40,902 nucleotides of DNA from a virus, in IMG/VR virus record IMGVR_UViG_3300028666_000057, positions 1 through 40,902 of that record; one strand, written 5' to 3'. Positions 31,517 through 39,546 of the stretch are shown here, piece by piece (the stretch's first letter is position 1; each line of letters begins with the position of its first letter). The notes beneath the pieces were generated by a model. That model saw only the letters and a program-made list of their open reading frames with translations, searched no databases and was not told the origin of the DNA. A program made the position numbers and the translations under genes.

Positions 31517-31768
31517 ATGGGAAACACAATTACAACAAATCCGGACGGATCACAGCACAGCATACCAACCGCATCCACGCGCAAGACGCGCGGACCCACA
31601 ATCTCCCGATGGCAGATCGCAAAGACCGTCTCTGTAGTCTGTGGCGAAGAATACAAAAGCCCTGAGGCGGCTCTTAAGGCCATCGAAAGCATGGACATCG
31701 CGGAGGACCATGTTTACCTGGTCCGCAAGGTCGCGATCAAAACAACGCGCAAGGCGGTACTGGTCTGA
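31517..31768 (+). CDS. Small hypothetical protein
   Basis: An 83-residue product with AAGGAAACGAAC before ATG, the same leader as at 34146. A basic N-terminus (STRKTRGPTISRWQIAKTVS) precedes a YKSPEAALKAIESM helix and a strand VYLVRKVAIKT. No family recognised. It lies between the gamma-domain gene and the SMC-like gene. Confidence 0.5.
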   Translation: MGNTITTNPDGSQHSIPTASTRKTRGPTISRWQIAKTVSVVCGEEYKSPEAALKAIESMDIAEDHVYLVRKVAIKTTRKAVLV

Positions 31769-31808
31769 CCGGACCGCACCCGCGCGAAAGCCATCAAGGG
31801 AAATCACG

Positions 31809-33197
31809 ATGAAGATCACAAAACTAACCATTCACAATGTCGGCATCATCGACCACTTTGACATGCCGATAAACAAGCCACTGTACCTGTTCTATGGAGA
31901 TATCAAGCAGGGCAAGACGACGATCCTGAACGCCATCCGCTGGGCATTCGGCGGCGAGTTCCCGACCGACATCATGCGCCACGGCCAGACCGAGGCGTTC
32001 GTGGAGATCCAGGCCGAGGACGACGGAGTTCCGCTGCTGATCCGGCGCGAGTGGTACGTGAACAAGGACGGCACGACCACCAACAGGCCGCTCGTTTTCC
32101 AGCGCAGCGGAGTCGAGCAGCCGCGCCCGGCAGAGACGCTCAAGCGGTTTCTCAACCCATTCGTGATGGACGACCGATACTTTGTGGACATGTCCGAGCT
32201 GGAGAAGGGGCGCTACCTGTGCCGCCTGTTCGGCGTGGACACCCGCGCAGAGGACGCGCAGATCGGCGCGATGTCAGAAGAGGCCAGCCAGCTCCGCATC
32301 ACGATCAAAACTTACGGAGAGGTGATCCCCGTAGAGGTTAGTCCTGCCGACCCATCCGAGCTGATTTCCGAGCGCAAGCGCATCGTGGATGCCTGCGAGG
32401 CAGACCGATGCATGGCGTTTTCCTCCCTGTGCAGAATCAAAGGCGAGTACGAGGCCCAGTGCCAGATGGTAGAGACGCGCAATGCCGAGGCCCGGAAGCG
32501 CAATGAAGCGCGGTGCATGGTTGGCGAACGCATGGACGCCAAAAAGTTGCGCCGCTCCGAACTACTGGCGGAACTAGACGCAATCGAAACGGACCTAGCC
32601 AAGGGAGATTGCTGGCTGGATGACCATCCCGCAGCGCTCGTCGAGGATCTACCCGCAGAGCCGGACACAGCGGAATTGCAGGGGAGACGCAACGCCATGC
32701 CGGATGTAGCCGCTATTGACCAACGCATCCAGCGGGCCGGTGCGATCAACGAGCAGCACAAGCAGTACCTGCGCGACTGCGCCAAAGCCAAGGAGAAGGC
32801 AGCGGACGAATCCCACCTGATTGATCTGGAGCGCAAACAGGCGCAACTCAAGGACGACAAGGTGGCAAAACTGGCCCGCATCGGCGCGGAGTCTGGAATC
32901 CCAACGCTGGAATTCCTAGATGGTGGTGACTTCCGGTTTGACGGAACAGCCAGCGCGATGCTCTCGGATAGCCAGCAGATGCAGCTTACCGAGTACCTCA
33001 AGGGCAAGTACCCCGATGGATTCAGCATCTCGCTGGTGGACCGAGGGGAATCCCTCGGAAAATCAGTGATGACGCTGGTTGAACGCGCGCGGTCGCGCCG
33101 TTCCACGATCTTCTGTTCTGTGGTTGGCGAGCGGCCGGCAAACATCCCCGCTGACATTGGCGCGTTCGTCGTCGAGAAGGGCCAGGTTAAGGCATGA
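31809..33197 (+). CDS. SMC/Rad50-like ATPase
   Basis: ATG at 31809 opens KITKLTIHNVGIIDHFDMPI, the usual start of RecF/SMC/Rad50 proteins. Walker A is GDIKQGKT at residues 30-37. A coiled-coil lies at about 190-370 with charged repeats and cysteines. A signature-like LSDSQQMQLTEYLKG and a Walker B-like SLVDRGESLG follow in the C-terminal 80 residues. At 462 residues it is a small phage member. It overlaps the exonuclease gene by 4 nt, the arrangement of SbcC-like ATPase and nuclease partners, so it likely helps process DNA ends for recombination. Confidence 0.8.
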   Translation: MKITKLTIHNVGIIDHFDMPINKPLYLFYGDIKQGKTTILNAIRWAFGGEFPTDIMRHGQTEAFVEIQAEDDGVPLLIRREWYVNKDGTTTNRPLVFQRSGVEQPRPAETLKRFLNPFVMDDRYFVDMSELEKGRYLCRLFGVDTRAEDAQIGAMSEEASQLRITIKTYGEVIPVEVSPADPSELISERKRIVDACEADRCMAFSSLCRIKGEYEAQCQMVETRNAEARKRNEARCMVGERMDAKKLRRSELLAELDAIETDLAKGDCWLDDHPAALVEDLPAEPDTAELQGRRNAMPDVAAIDQRIQRAGAINEQHKQYLRDCAKAKEKAADESHLIDLERKQAQLKDDKVAKLARIGAESGIPTLEFLDGGDFRFDGTASAMLSDSQQMQLTEYLKGKYPDGFSISLVDRGESLGKSVMTLVERARSRRSTIFCSVVGERPANIPADIGAFVVEKGQVKA

Positions 33198-34057
33198 CAC
33201 TGACAACCGAAAACTACCACAGCTCCGAATCAAACGCGGCCTACTGGAGCAACAGCCAGTATAAAGAGTTCCTGTCTTGCCCTGCCCGAGCCGTCGCCGG
33301 TCTACAGGGAAAGTATCGCCGAAAACCGTCCGCAGCGCTGGCATTCGGAAACCTGCTGGACCGGGCGTTGACGGCACCGGACAAGCTGGCCGAGTTCATG
33401 CGCGGTCCAGAATCGTTCAATGCTGACGGTGACTCGTTCTTTTTCGACAAGAAGGGCAGTACCCGCGACAACGCCGACATGCGGGCGTATCAGAATGTAC
33501 TGAAGCGCATCCAGTCAGACCCGTTTCTCGCGGATGGGTTGAAGACTTGGAAGACGCAACAGATATTCACCGGGAAGATCGCTGGGCTGCCTTGGAAGGT
33601 CATGCTGGACTTCTGGGTTGATGCGCCAGGCAACGAGACGATCATCGACCTCAAAAACATGTCCGACTTCGACGAAGACTGGGTGATCGACCCGGAAACC
33701 GGCAAGCGTATCAAGGTCCCGTGGTACGACCGCTGGGGATACTTCCGCAGCATGGCCGTATATCGCGAGGTCGTGCGCCAGAACATCAACACAGATCCAC
33801 TGGTTGCCCTGTTTGCATTCACCAAGCAGGATCCGCCTGACGCATGTAGCGTGTCATTCGGTAGCGAGATGGCGTTGTCACGCTTCTATCGCGAGCTGGA
33901 AATCATGGCATCCCGCCTTCCGGGTTTTGATGCCATGAAGCGTGGCGAGATTCCGGCGCCGCAGTGCGACAGCAATGACTGCGTGTGGTGCCGTGGCATT
34001 CATACCTGCGGACGCACGATCAGCGCGGAGATTAACCGGATATACACCGCAGAGTGA
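33194..34057 (+). CDS. PD-(D/E)XK exonuclease (RecE/DUF3799-like)
   Basis: The N-terminus AAYWSNSQYKEFLSCPARAV fits the YxS-x-S-x-YK-x-F-x-x-CPA start of phage RecE-type nucleases. The catalytic core is MLDFWVDAPGNETIIDLKNM near residues 135-155, with the Asp and IDLK of PD-(D/E)XK; a GK-I-x-G strand precedes it. Cysteines near the C-terminus (CDSNDCVWC, TCGR) may form an Fe-S cluster or zinc site as in AddB/RecB-type relatives. It would resect double-strand ends for annealing by the next gene's product. Length 287 residues is normal. Confidence 0.85.
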   Translation: MTLTTENYHSSESNAAYWSNSQYKEFLSCPARAVAGLQGKYRRKPSAALAFGNLLDRALTAPDKLAEFMRGPESFNADGDSFFFDKKGSTRDNADMRAYQNVLKRIQSDPFLADGLKTWKTQQIFTGKIAGLPWKVMLDFWVDAPGNETIIDLKNMSDFDEDWVIDPETGKRIKVPWYDRWGYFRSMAVYREVVRQNINTDPLVALFAFTKQDPPDACSVSFGSEMALSRFYRELEIMASRLPGFDAMKRGEIPAPQCDSNDCVWCRGIHTCGRTISAEINRIYTAE

Positions 34058-34160
34058 TCTGCCCCAGCGCAAGCTCATGGGTTAACGAGTGGCGCGGATG
34101 CAACGCCGCTGACATCCGGGAAAGCACCGGAACACTCACAACTAAAAAGGAAACGAACCA

Positions 34161-35102
34161 ATGAACGATCAAATACAGGTTTTTCGCCCGGAAGCATCGC
34201 AGGAAGTGGCGACGGCAGGCGCTCAGAATGTCGAACTGGCCGCAGCGGTGGGCCGCGCGGTAGCAGAAGTCAAGGCGTCCATGCTTTGCGCCAAGCAGTT
34301 TCCGCGTGACGAGGTGGCGGCGTTCTCGAGGCTAATGAAGTCCTGCAAGCGCCAGGGGCTGGCTGAAGCCAGCATGTATGAGTATGAGCGCGGTGGGCAG
34401 AAGATCTGCGCCCCGTCGATCCGTCTGGCTGAGGCGGCGGCGCAGGCGTGGGGAAACCTGACCTTTGGCATCGTCGAGGTCGAGCAGCGCAAGGGCGCTG
34501 ATGGCGTAGGGGAGAGCGTTGTCGAGTCCTACGCCCACGACCTCGAGACCAACACACGGCAGATCAAACGCTTTCACGTTCGCCACGTCCGGGATACCCG
34601 AAGCGGATCTAAACTGCTGACAGACGGGCGCGACGTATACGAGCTGGTCGCCAACCAGGGAGCACGCCGGCTGCGGGCCTGCATCCTCGGCATTATTCCC
34701 GGTGACGTGATCGACGCCGCGGTGGCCGAGTGCGAAAAAACGCTGGCCGGAAAGAGCACGGAACCGCTGGCTGATCGCATCCGCAAGATGATCTCCATGT
34801 TTGGAGAGGTCGGGGTATCGCAAGTCGCAATCGAGGCAAAGCTCTGTCACAAGGCAGAGGCCTGCAGCGAGCAAGAGGTTTCGCGCCTAGGCAAGACGTG
34901 GCGCGCAATCAAAGACGGAATGACGACCCCGGCGGAACAGTTCCCGGCCCTGGTCGCTGAATCCAAGCAGCAGGGCGACGCCGAAGCGTCGAAAACACTG
35001 CAAGACCGAGTCGGCAAGGGTAAGGCCAAGGCTACTGAAGCGACTGCGTCTGTTGTCGCTCCAACAACGGTAGCGGCCGCTGCCGACGACGTACCGTATT
35101 GA
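34161..35102 (+). CDS. Phage recombination protein, annealing-protein candidate
   Basis: A 313-residue protein with conserved blocks ASMLCAKQFPRDEVAAFSRL, RGGQKICAPSIRLAEAAAQA and LVANQGARRLRACILGIIPG, which recur in phage proteins next to RecE-like nucleases and SSBs. By synteny I infer single-strand annealing or mediator function, though it is not a clear RecT or Erf. The last residues AAADDVPY resemble the DDIPF tip of SSB, which recruits repair partners. Leader AAGGAAACGAAC matches that of 31517. A 103-nt gap before it holds two small hairpins and no ORF. Confidence 0.65.
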   Translation: MNDQIQVFRPEASQEVATAGAQNVELAAAVGRAVAEVKASMLCAKQFPRDEVAAFSRLMKSCKRQGLAEASMYEYERGGQKICAPSIRLAEAAAQAWGNLTFGIVEVEQRKGADGVGESVVESYAHDLETNTRQIKRFHVRHVRDTRSGSKLLTDGRDVYELVANQGARRLRACILGIIPGDVIDAAVAECEKTLAGKSTEPLADRIRKMISMFGEVGVSQVAIEAKLCHKAEACSEQEVSRLGKTWRAIKDGMTTPAEQFPALVAESKQQGDAEASKTLQDRVGKGKAKATEATASVVAPTTVAAAADDVPY

Positions 35103-35195
35103 ACCACCTTCCGGCAACAACGCCGGATACCCGCGCCGTCTGCGTTCAGGTTCGTGATTGAGCGGACGTCGCGGGGAAATTCTCAGGAGCAACCA

Positions 35196-35426
35196 ATGGC
35201 CTTTAACCCAATCCCGAAGGTATCCGCAGCGCGAGACTACGGCCGCAAATTCTGCAAAGACATGGTCATCATCGTCAGCACGGATGGCAGAAGCCCACCT
35301 ACTCTTGAGGTTGTGACCTATGGCGAAACGCGCGAAAAATGTGCAGCTGCGCAAGCGCTTGGCAACGCTGCCTATGAAGCTGTGGAGTTGAAGATATTGG
35401 AGGCTGCAAGCAAAGGAGACTGGTAA
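35196..35426 (+). CDS. Small hypothetical protein
   Basis: ATG at 35196 follows CAGGAG. The 76-residue product has KDMVIIVSTDGRSPPTLEVV, a strand-turn-strand, then an EKCAAAQALGNAAYEAVELK helix. A short hairpin (35111-35126) lies upstream, after the previous gene. The last codon overlaps the next ATG by 1 nt. Not recognised. Confidence 0.55.
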   Translation: MAFNPIPKVSAARDYGRKFCKDMVIIVSTDGRSPPTLEVVTYGETREKCAAAQALGNAAYEAVELKILEAASKGDW

Positions 35427-35659
35427 TGCCCTGGATGAACATCAGTTGTCCGAAATGCGGACAGACGAAAAGTCTGGAATCGTGGACTGAACGCACGATC
35501 ACCGGACCATTGCCAATTGGACAGTACCAATGTCCGAATTGCCAGCATGCGTTTCAACGGCGTTCTACTGGACCAGCAACCATGTGGACCGCACCAAACG
35601 GTAATCAACTGTTCTTCCGAGAAAAGATCGAATTGCGCACATGTTCCGCTGTGATGTGA
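35426..35659 (+). CDS. Zinc-ribbon protein
   Basis: A 77-residue protein with CPKCG near residue 8 and CPNCQ near residue 37, the spacing of a zinc ribbon, plus FREKIELRTC at the end. TAATG stop-start overlap with the previous gene. Possibly nucleic-acid binding; no family assigned. Confidence 0.65.
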   Translation: MPWMNISCPKCGQTKSLESWTERTITGPLPIGQYQCPNCQHAFQRRSTGPATMWTAPNGNQLFFREKIELRTCSAVM

Positions 35660-35663
35660 ACCC

Positions 35664-36032
35664 ATGCACGATCTAGCCGACATCCTGAAAGAAGCCGACG
35701 CTGACGCCCGAGATCGTGTCGAAGGCGAGCGTTTGTGCTCCGAGGTGCTTCCGTGGCTGAAAATGTCAGGAAAATGGATCACGCGCGAAGATCTTGCCAA
35801 GCAATCTGGCTTGTCCGCACGCGAGATACGGCAGGCGGGAGAGTATTCGCGCGGTGCCATCATCTTCGGCCAGGCAGGGATACGGTCCGCAGAATCGGCC
35901 ACCAGAGACGAACTACAGGCATGCGCAGATGCGTTGCAAAGTCAGGCCGACAAAAACAGGCGACGGGCGGCGGATGTGCGGGCGTATTTGCATAGTGGAT
36001 TTATCGGGACTTATGCGGGAAAGGCATCATGA
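35664..36032 (+). CDS. Winged-helix-like replication-region protein
   Basis: The 122-residue protein contains a helix-turn-helix-like KWITREDLAKQSGLSAREIR followed by AGEYSRGAIIFGQAGIRSAE, the wing region, then a charged helical tail (ACADALQSQADKNRRRAADV). Phage genomes often carry this winged-helix type near replication genes. DNA binding is likely. ATGA overlap with the next gene. Confidence 0.6.
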   Translation: MHDLADILKEADADARDRVEGERLCSEVLPWLKMSGKWITREDLAKQSGLSAREIRQAGEYSRGAIIFGQAGIRSAESATRDELQACADALQSQADKNRRRAADVRAYLHSGFIGTYAGKAS

Positions 36033-36430
36033 ATATCACACTTAAAACAGAAAACGACACAGAACGTCGCGTGTTGGCGTACCTACATGAAAATGCAAGC
36101 GACGTGCTGGCCGAGAAGATCAATGCCGGTAAGAAGACTCTGGCCGGAGCGATCGACTTTGCCAAGGGTGAGGCTCGCAAGCTGGCAAACGGTGAGCCGT
36201 GCGTATGCGTTGATGATGCAACGGTGTTTGGTTGGATCGTCCATTTTTTTGAGGAAGACCATATCGCGGAGGTTCCGAAAAAAGCCAAACCTACTGTTGT
36301 TTTGCCGTCTGGAGTGACGAAGAGGTCCGCGCCAAAGAAGGCAGCGACTACAAAGCCGGTTGAACCTACCGCAGAAGCACCTGCCCAGTTGTCGATGATG
36401 GAATCGCTGTTCGGAGGTGCGAACGCATGA
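36029..36430 (+). CDS. PcfK-like protein (AcrIIA9 family)
   Basis: The 133-residue protein has a helical N-terminal half (RRVLAYLHENASDVLAEKIN), then the PcfK-like core CVCVDDATVFGWIVHFFEED HI region near residues 62-85, a Lys/Pro/Ala-rich linker, and a terminal QLSMMESLF box like the LSLF end of PcfK. PcfK family members include AcrIIA9, an inhibitor of Cas9, and plasmid or phage proteins next to PcfJ. The ATGA overlap to a PcfJ-like gene supports the call. Cas9 inhibition here is only a possibility. Confidence 0.7.
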   Translation: MNITLKTENDTERRVLAYLHENASDVLAEKINAGKKTLAGAIDFAKGEARKLANGEPCVCVDDATVFGWIVHFFEEDHIAEVPKKAKPTVVLPSGVTKRSAPKKAATTKPVEPTAEAPAQLSMMESLFGGANA

Positions 36431-37701
36431 ACCTCATGCCAAGTTTCGCGATTGAAGCCGTCCGCACGCACGACTATCAGAAGCACATGCAACATGGATA
36501 CCCGAACCGAAACCGGTTCTATAAGTTCCTGGTTCCAGATGGCGATGATATGGAGATTTTCACCGTCGCCTGCAAAGCAAAGCGAAACGGCGCTGTCTGC
36601 GCAAAAGAGGTTGTTCGTGCCAGCGTTGACGATCCGTTTCTGAGCATCAGGGACGTTGCCTGCTGTTTCATGGGCGGCTACATGGTTGATTGGTCGCGAG
36701 AAGGAGTTGGGCCTGATCGCTCCTGGGGATATAGCGGCCGGTGGGAAACTGAACCATACGCCCCACGCTGCAAGTGGAAGATCAACTGCGAGGTTATTAA
36801 TCCAGATGCACTGCTGTCCCATCCGCGCTTCCGGTATTGCTCATGGACACCAGCCTGCGGCGAAATTATTGACTATTTGAAGGTGTACGCGAAGCACCCG
36901 CGCGCCGAGCTTTTGAGCAAGGCTGGAATCGGCTGGATGGGTACACGTGGCGGTTTTGTGCGTCAGTTGGAGGCAGACAAAGGACTGTCGCGGTTCATGT
37001 TGGACAACCTTGACGAAATCAAACTCTTGCGGTGCGGTGTGGACATTATCCGCATGGCCTATCGGCGCGGGATCAGCATGGCAGAGGCAAACCGCAGTAT
37101 TGGCGACCGCAGGAAGTTTCGCGGATACAAGCTGCCGCGCTCAGTTGACGCAACCAAAGCGATTGAATACGCGAAACGCCACAAGTGCAGCCATTACAGA
37201 TACTGCGAATATCTGCAAAACGTCCAGAAGTTGGGCCTTGACCTTGCCGACACCAAAAACACTTTTCCGCGACGGTTCGTGAATCGCAGCCAGATCGTGT
37301 ACGACCAGGTGCGCGAACTGGATCGCGTCAAGAACATCGAGCAGGCCAAGGAGCAGGACAAACAGATTGCCGAAGTTGCCAAGCGCTTCACAGCGCTAGA
37401 GCGTGGCCTGACGGCCTACAGGGTCACGCTGCCACGCCGAACGGCAGACCTGATCCGAGAGGGAAAGCGACTGCACAACTGCCTTGGCGATGGTCACCAC
37501 GCCGCCAAGATGGCCCGTGGCGAGGTGGTGCTGGCGTTCGTTAGACGGTCAGAACGCCCCGGATCCGCGTTTGTCGCTGTTGAATACTCACCGAAACAGC
37601 GCATGGTTTTGCAGTGCTACGCGGCGAAGAACCAACGTCCCCCCGAACAGGTGATCAAGTTCGTGAATCGATGGTTTTTGAAAAAAGGAAACGCGGCATG
37701 A
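36427..37701 (+). CDS. PcfJ-like protein
   Basis: A 424-residue protein; the C-terminal 90 residues carry the PcfJ motif set: LIREGKRLHNCLGDGHHA, then GEVVLAFVRRSERPGSAFVAVEY and QCYAAKNQRPPEQVIKFVNRW (each given in part). PcfJ was named in conjugative plasmid operons and is common in phages and mobile elements, with no known biochemical role. The N-terminal 300 residues are basic and helical. Its stop overlaps the next gene. Confidence 0.75.
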   Translation: MNLMPSFAIEAVRTHDYQKHMQHGYPNRNRFYKFLVPDGDDMEIFTVACKAKRNGAVCAKEVVRASVDDPFLSIRDVACCFMGGYMVDWSREGVGPDRSWGYSGRWETEPYAPRCKWKINCEVINPDALLSHPRFRYCSWTPACGEIIDYLKVYAKHPRAELLSKAGIGWMGTRGGFVRQLEADKGLSRFMLDNLDEIKLLRCGVDIIRMAYRRGISMAEANRSIGDRRKFRGYKLPRSVDATKAIEYAKRHKCSHYRYCEYLQNVQKLGLDLADTKNTFPRRFVNRSQIVYDQVRELDRVKNIEQAKEQDKQIAEVAKRFTALERGLTAYRVTLPRRTADLIREGKRLHNCLGDGHHAAKMARGEVVLAFVRRSERPGSAFVAVEYSPKQRMVLQCYAAKNQRPPEQVIKFVNRWFLKKGNAA

Positions 37702-38087
37702 TTAACCCACCAAAAGGCATGCGAGTGCCCGAAATGTCCCGTGTCAAAACAGGACCAATGGCTTCATGCCTATTCGACGGAAACAACGGCGCGTTCTTGT
37801 TCCGGTTGAATAACGGACAGCATGTCTGCGTCATCTGTTCTGATGGTATGGGATGGGAACACGTATCCGTTTCCATGCAGAAGCGATGCCCAACATGGGA
37901 TGAAATGTGCGAAGTGCGCGACATTTTCTGGGGCGAGGAAGACTGCGTGGTGCAGTTTCATCCGCCAAAATCTGAGTACGTAAATCAGCATCCGTACTGC
38001 CTGCACCTGTGGAAGCCGATAGGTGTCGAATTGCCGAGACCTCCAATGATCATGGTGGGAACGAAAGCGAAAGGCACGATGCCGTGA
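37698..38087 (+). CDS. DUF7694-like phage protein
   Basis: ATG at 37698 overlaps the upstream TGA. The 129-residue product has GWEHVSVSMQKRCPTWDEMC, EVRDIFWGEEDCVVQFHPPK and YVNQHPYCLHLWKP, a conserved block seen in many phage and plasmid proteins named DUF7694. Function unknown. Confidence 0.7.
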   Translation: MINPPKGMRVPEMSRVKTGPMASCLFDGNNGAFLFRLNNGQHVCVICSDGMGWEHVSVSMQKRCPTWDEMCEVRDIFWGEEDCVVQFHPPKSEYVNQHPYCLHLWKPIGVELPRPPMIMVGTKAKGTMP

Positions 38088-38302
38088 TCAGCGATCCGCA
38101 ATCCGAGTACCTGCCTCCCCCGTGCGCGATACAACAGCATGGAGCACGGACCACGGCGACGCATAAGTCGGTGTACGCGGTGCGCGAACGATGGGCACGG
38201 GTTGCGACATCGGAAGGTAAGACGTTTTGCACGTTTTGCGACTTGGGCGGGGCATCGGGAATCGAGAAGCGGGCGATACTGGACGAGAACTACGAAGGGT
38301 AA
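38084..38302 (+). CDS. Small hypothetical protein with CxxC
   Basis: GTG at 38084 overlaps the previous TGA. The 72-residue product has a Pro-rich start, then SVYAVRERWARVATSEGKTF and a CTFC pair. Possibly metal-binding. It lies 6 nt before the DUF5131-type gene. Confidence 0.55.
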   Translation: MISDPQSEYLPPPCAIQQHGARTTATHKSVYAVRERWARVATSEGKTFCTFCDLGGASGIEKRAILDENYEG

Positions 38303-38308
38303 ACAAAA

Positions 38309-39106
38309 ATGACAAAATTCAATAATTATGATCTTGAGGGAATGCCGTCGGTGCTTTCTTGGAATCCGATAGTGATGCGGTGCCCAGGCTGCGGTCTGGA
38401 CGCAGAACCGTCCTACGCGCCAGGTAGCGCGAACAAGCACTGCTGGCACCTGCGAGCGTGCGACATGGGCGCTGGTAATCCGAAACTTCCCGCATGGATG
38501 CGCTCGATCAAGGCTGGTATGGAGCCGGCTGCTATCCATCCTGAAGAGCGATTCGCTCCTGTTTTGCGCAAGAAACCAGCCGTGATCGCCACGCAGTTTA
38601 TGGGAGATGTTTCGGAATACACCCCCGAAATGTGGACGGCGGTCATATCAGTTATACAAAGTTGCCAGCACCATGTTTTTCTCATGCTAACCAAGTGGCC
38701 GGAACGTATCACCGAGACGCTTCCTGACAACGTTTGGATTGGAACAAGCATCACTGACCAGGAAACGGCGGACGCTAGAATACCGAAGCTGCTATCGATC
38801 AGAGCAAAGCATAAATGGGTGAGCATTGAGCCGATGCTTGGCCCGGTGGACCTGTTTAAATCAGTCAGTAAATGGCTGGTCTCGTATGGGCTTCGTTGTG
38901 ACGATTGCTTTTGTCGAATTGAATTTGTTGCATGCGGTCCAGAGACTGGACCGGGACAGCGTTCCTTTGCTCCGGTTTGGCTTCACTCCGTCGCCCACAA
39001 ATGCGAGCAAGTTGGTGTGACTTTTTATGACAAACAAGATCCTGATCATGACTTGTTTTTTACAAGGCGTGAATGGCCTGAAGAGTGGAAGGCGGTGAAA
39101 CCGTGA
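38309..39106 (+). CDS. Phage Gp37/Gp68 (DUF5131) family protein, divergent
   Basis: The 265-residue protein matches this family in SWNPIVM, HVFLMLTKWPERI, NVWIGTSITDQETADARIPK, HKWVSIEPMLGPVDL and the GPETGPGQRSF block. Family members resemble radical-SAM proteins with three Cys near the start (W-N-P-x-x-G-C-x-x-x-S-x-G-C-x-x-C-Y-A). Here the Cys are in RCPGCG and CWHLRAC, spaced by an insertion, so the cluster may be altered. Biochemistry unknown; DNA or nucleotide modification is suspected. Its stop overlaps the DUF4326 start. Confidence 0.8.
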   Translation: MTKFNNYDLEGMPSVLSWNPIVMRCPGCGLDAEPSYAPGSANKHCWHLRACDMGAGNPKLPAWMRSIKAGMEPAAIHPEERFAPVLRKKPAVIATQFMGDVSEYTPEMWTAVISVIQSCQHHVFLMLTKWPERITETLPDNVWIGTSITDQETADARIPKLLSIRAKHKWVSIEPMLGPVDLFKSVSKWLVSYGLRCDDCFCRIEFVACGPETGPGQRSFAPVWLHSVAHKCEQVGVTFYDKQDPDHDLFFTRREWPEEWKAVKP

Positions 39107-39528
39107 TCCCATCCAGAATCCAACTACGACGCGCCAAGGGATGGCGCATGCCACCAAACACAGTCAGCGTGGCCAGACCCGGACCATGGGGTAATCCGTT
39201 CATCGTCGGCAAGCACGGAACTACCGAGCGTTGCGTTGAGTTGTTCCAGCGCCTCTGCTACGGAGCACTGACAATTTCAATTGACCATGAATGCGTTGAC
39301 GCACAGTTCGCTTTCTTGAAGCACGCCGAAAAACACATCGGTTATCTGCGCGGGAAGAATCTCGCGTGCTGGTGCCGGATGGGTAATCCGTGCCACGCCG
39401 ATGTGCTGCTGAGAATTGTGAACGCGAACCCTTTTTTTGACAAACACGAATCAGGAAAATCAGAAAATTGCCGGATAAAAACCGGAGAGTTCGCACCGAA
39501 TCGTAGTCCTGATTGTTCAGATTTATAG
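39103..39528 (+). CDS. DUF4326 domain protein
   Basis: GTG at 39103 overlaps the upstream TGA. Conserved blocks IPSRIQLRRAKGWRMPPNTV, GPWGNPFIVG and LRGKNLACWCRMGNPCHADV identify the family; the CWC and PCHAD segments may form a metal or catalytic site. A polar C-terminal tail of about 35 residues is unlike the rest. Co-transcription with the DUF5131-type gene suggests a common pathway; function unknown. Confidence 0.85.
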   Translation: MIPSRIQLRRAKGWRMPPNTVSVARPGPWGNPFIVGKHGTTERCVELFQRLCYGALTISIDHECVDAQFAFLKHAEKHIGYLRGKNLACWCRMGNPCHADVLLRIVNANPFFDKHESGKSENCRIKTGEFAPNRSPDCSDL

Positions 39529-39546
39529 CATGGAAGGCACTGAGAA

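Noticed and set aside
32312-33220. Long minus-strand open frame of 302 residues
   Set aside because: It lies antisense to the SMC-like gene, which has clear motifs; the antisense product is Ser/Arg-rich and without any domain.
35111-35126. CCGGC-AACAAC-GCCGG hairpin as a terminator
   Set aside because: Only a 5-bp stem and no U-run; the downstream gene appears to be in the same operon.
36001-36822. Minus-strand open frame of 273 residues
   Set aside because: Opposite PcfK and PcfJ genes with family motifs and ATGA coupling; no ribosome site or operon on that strand.
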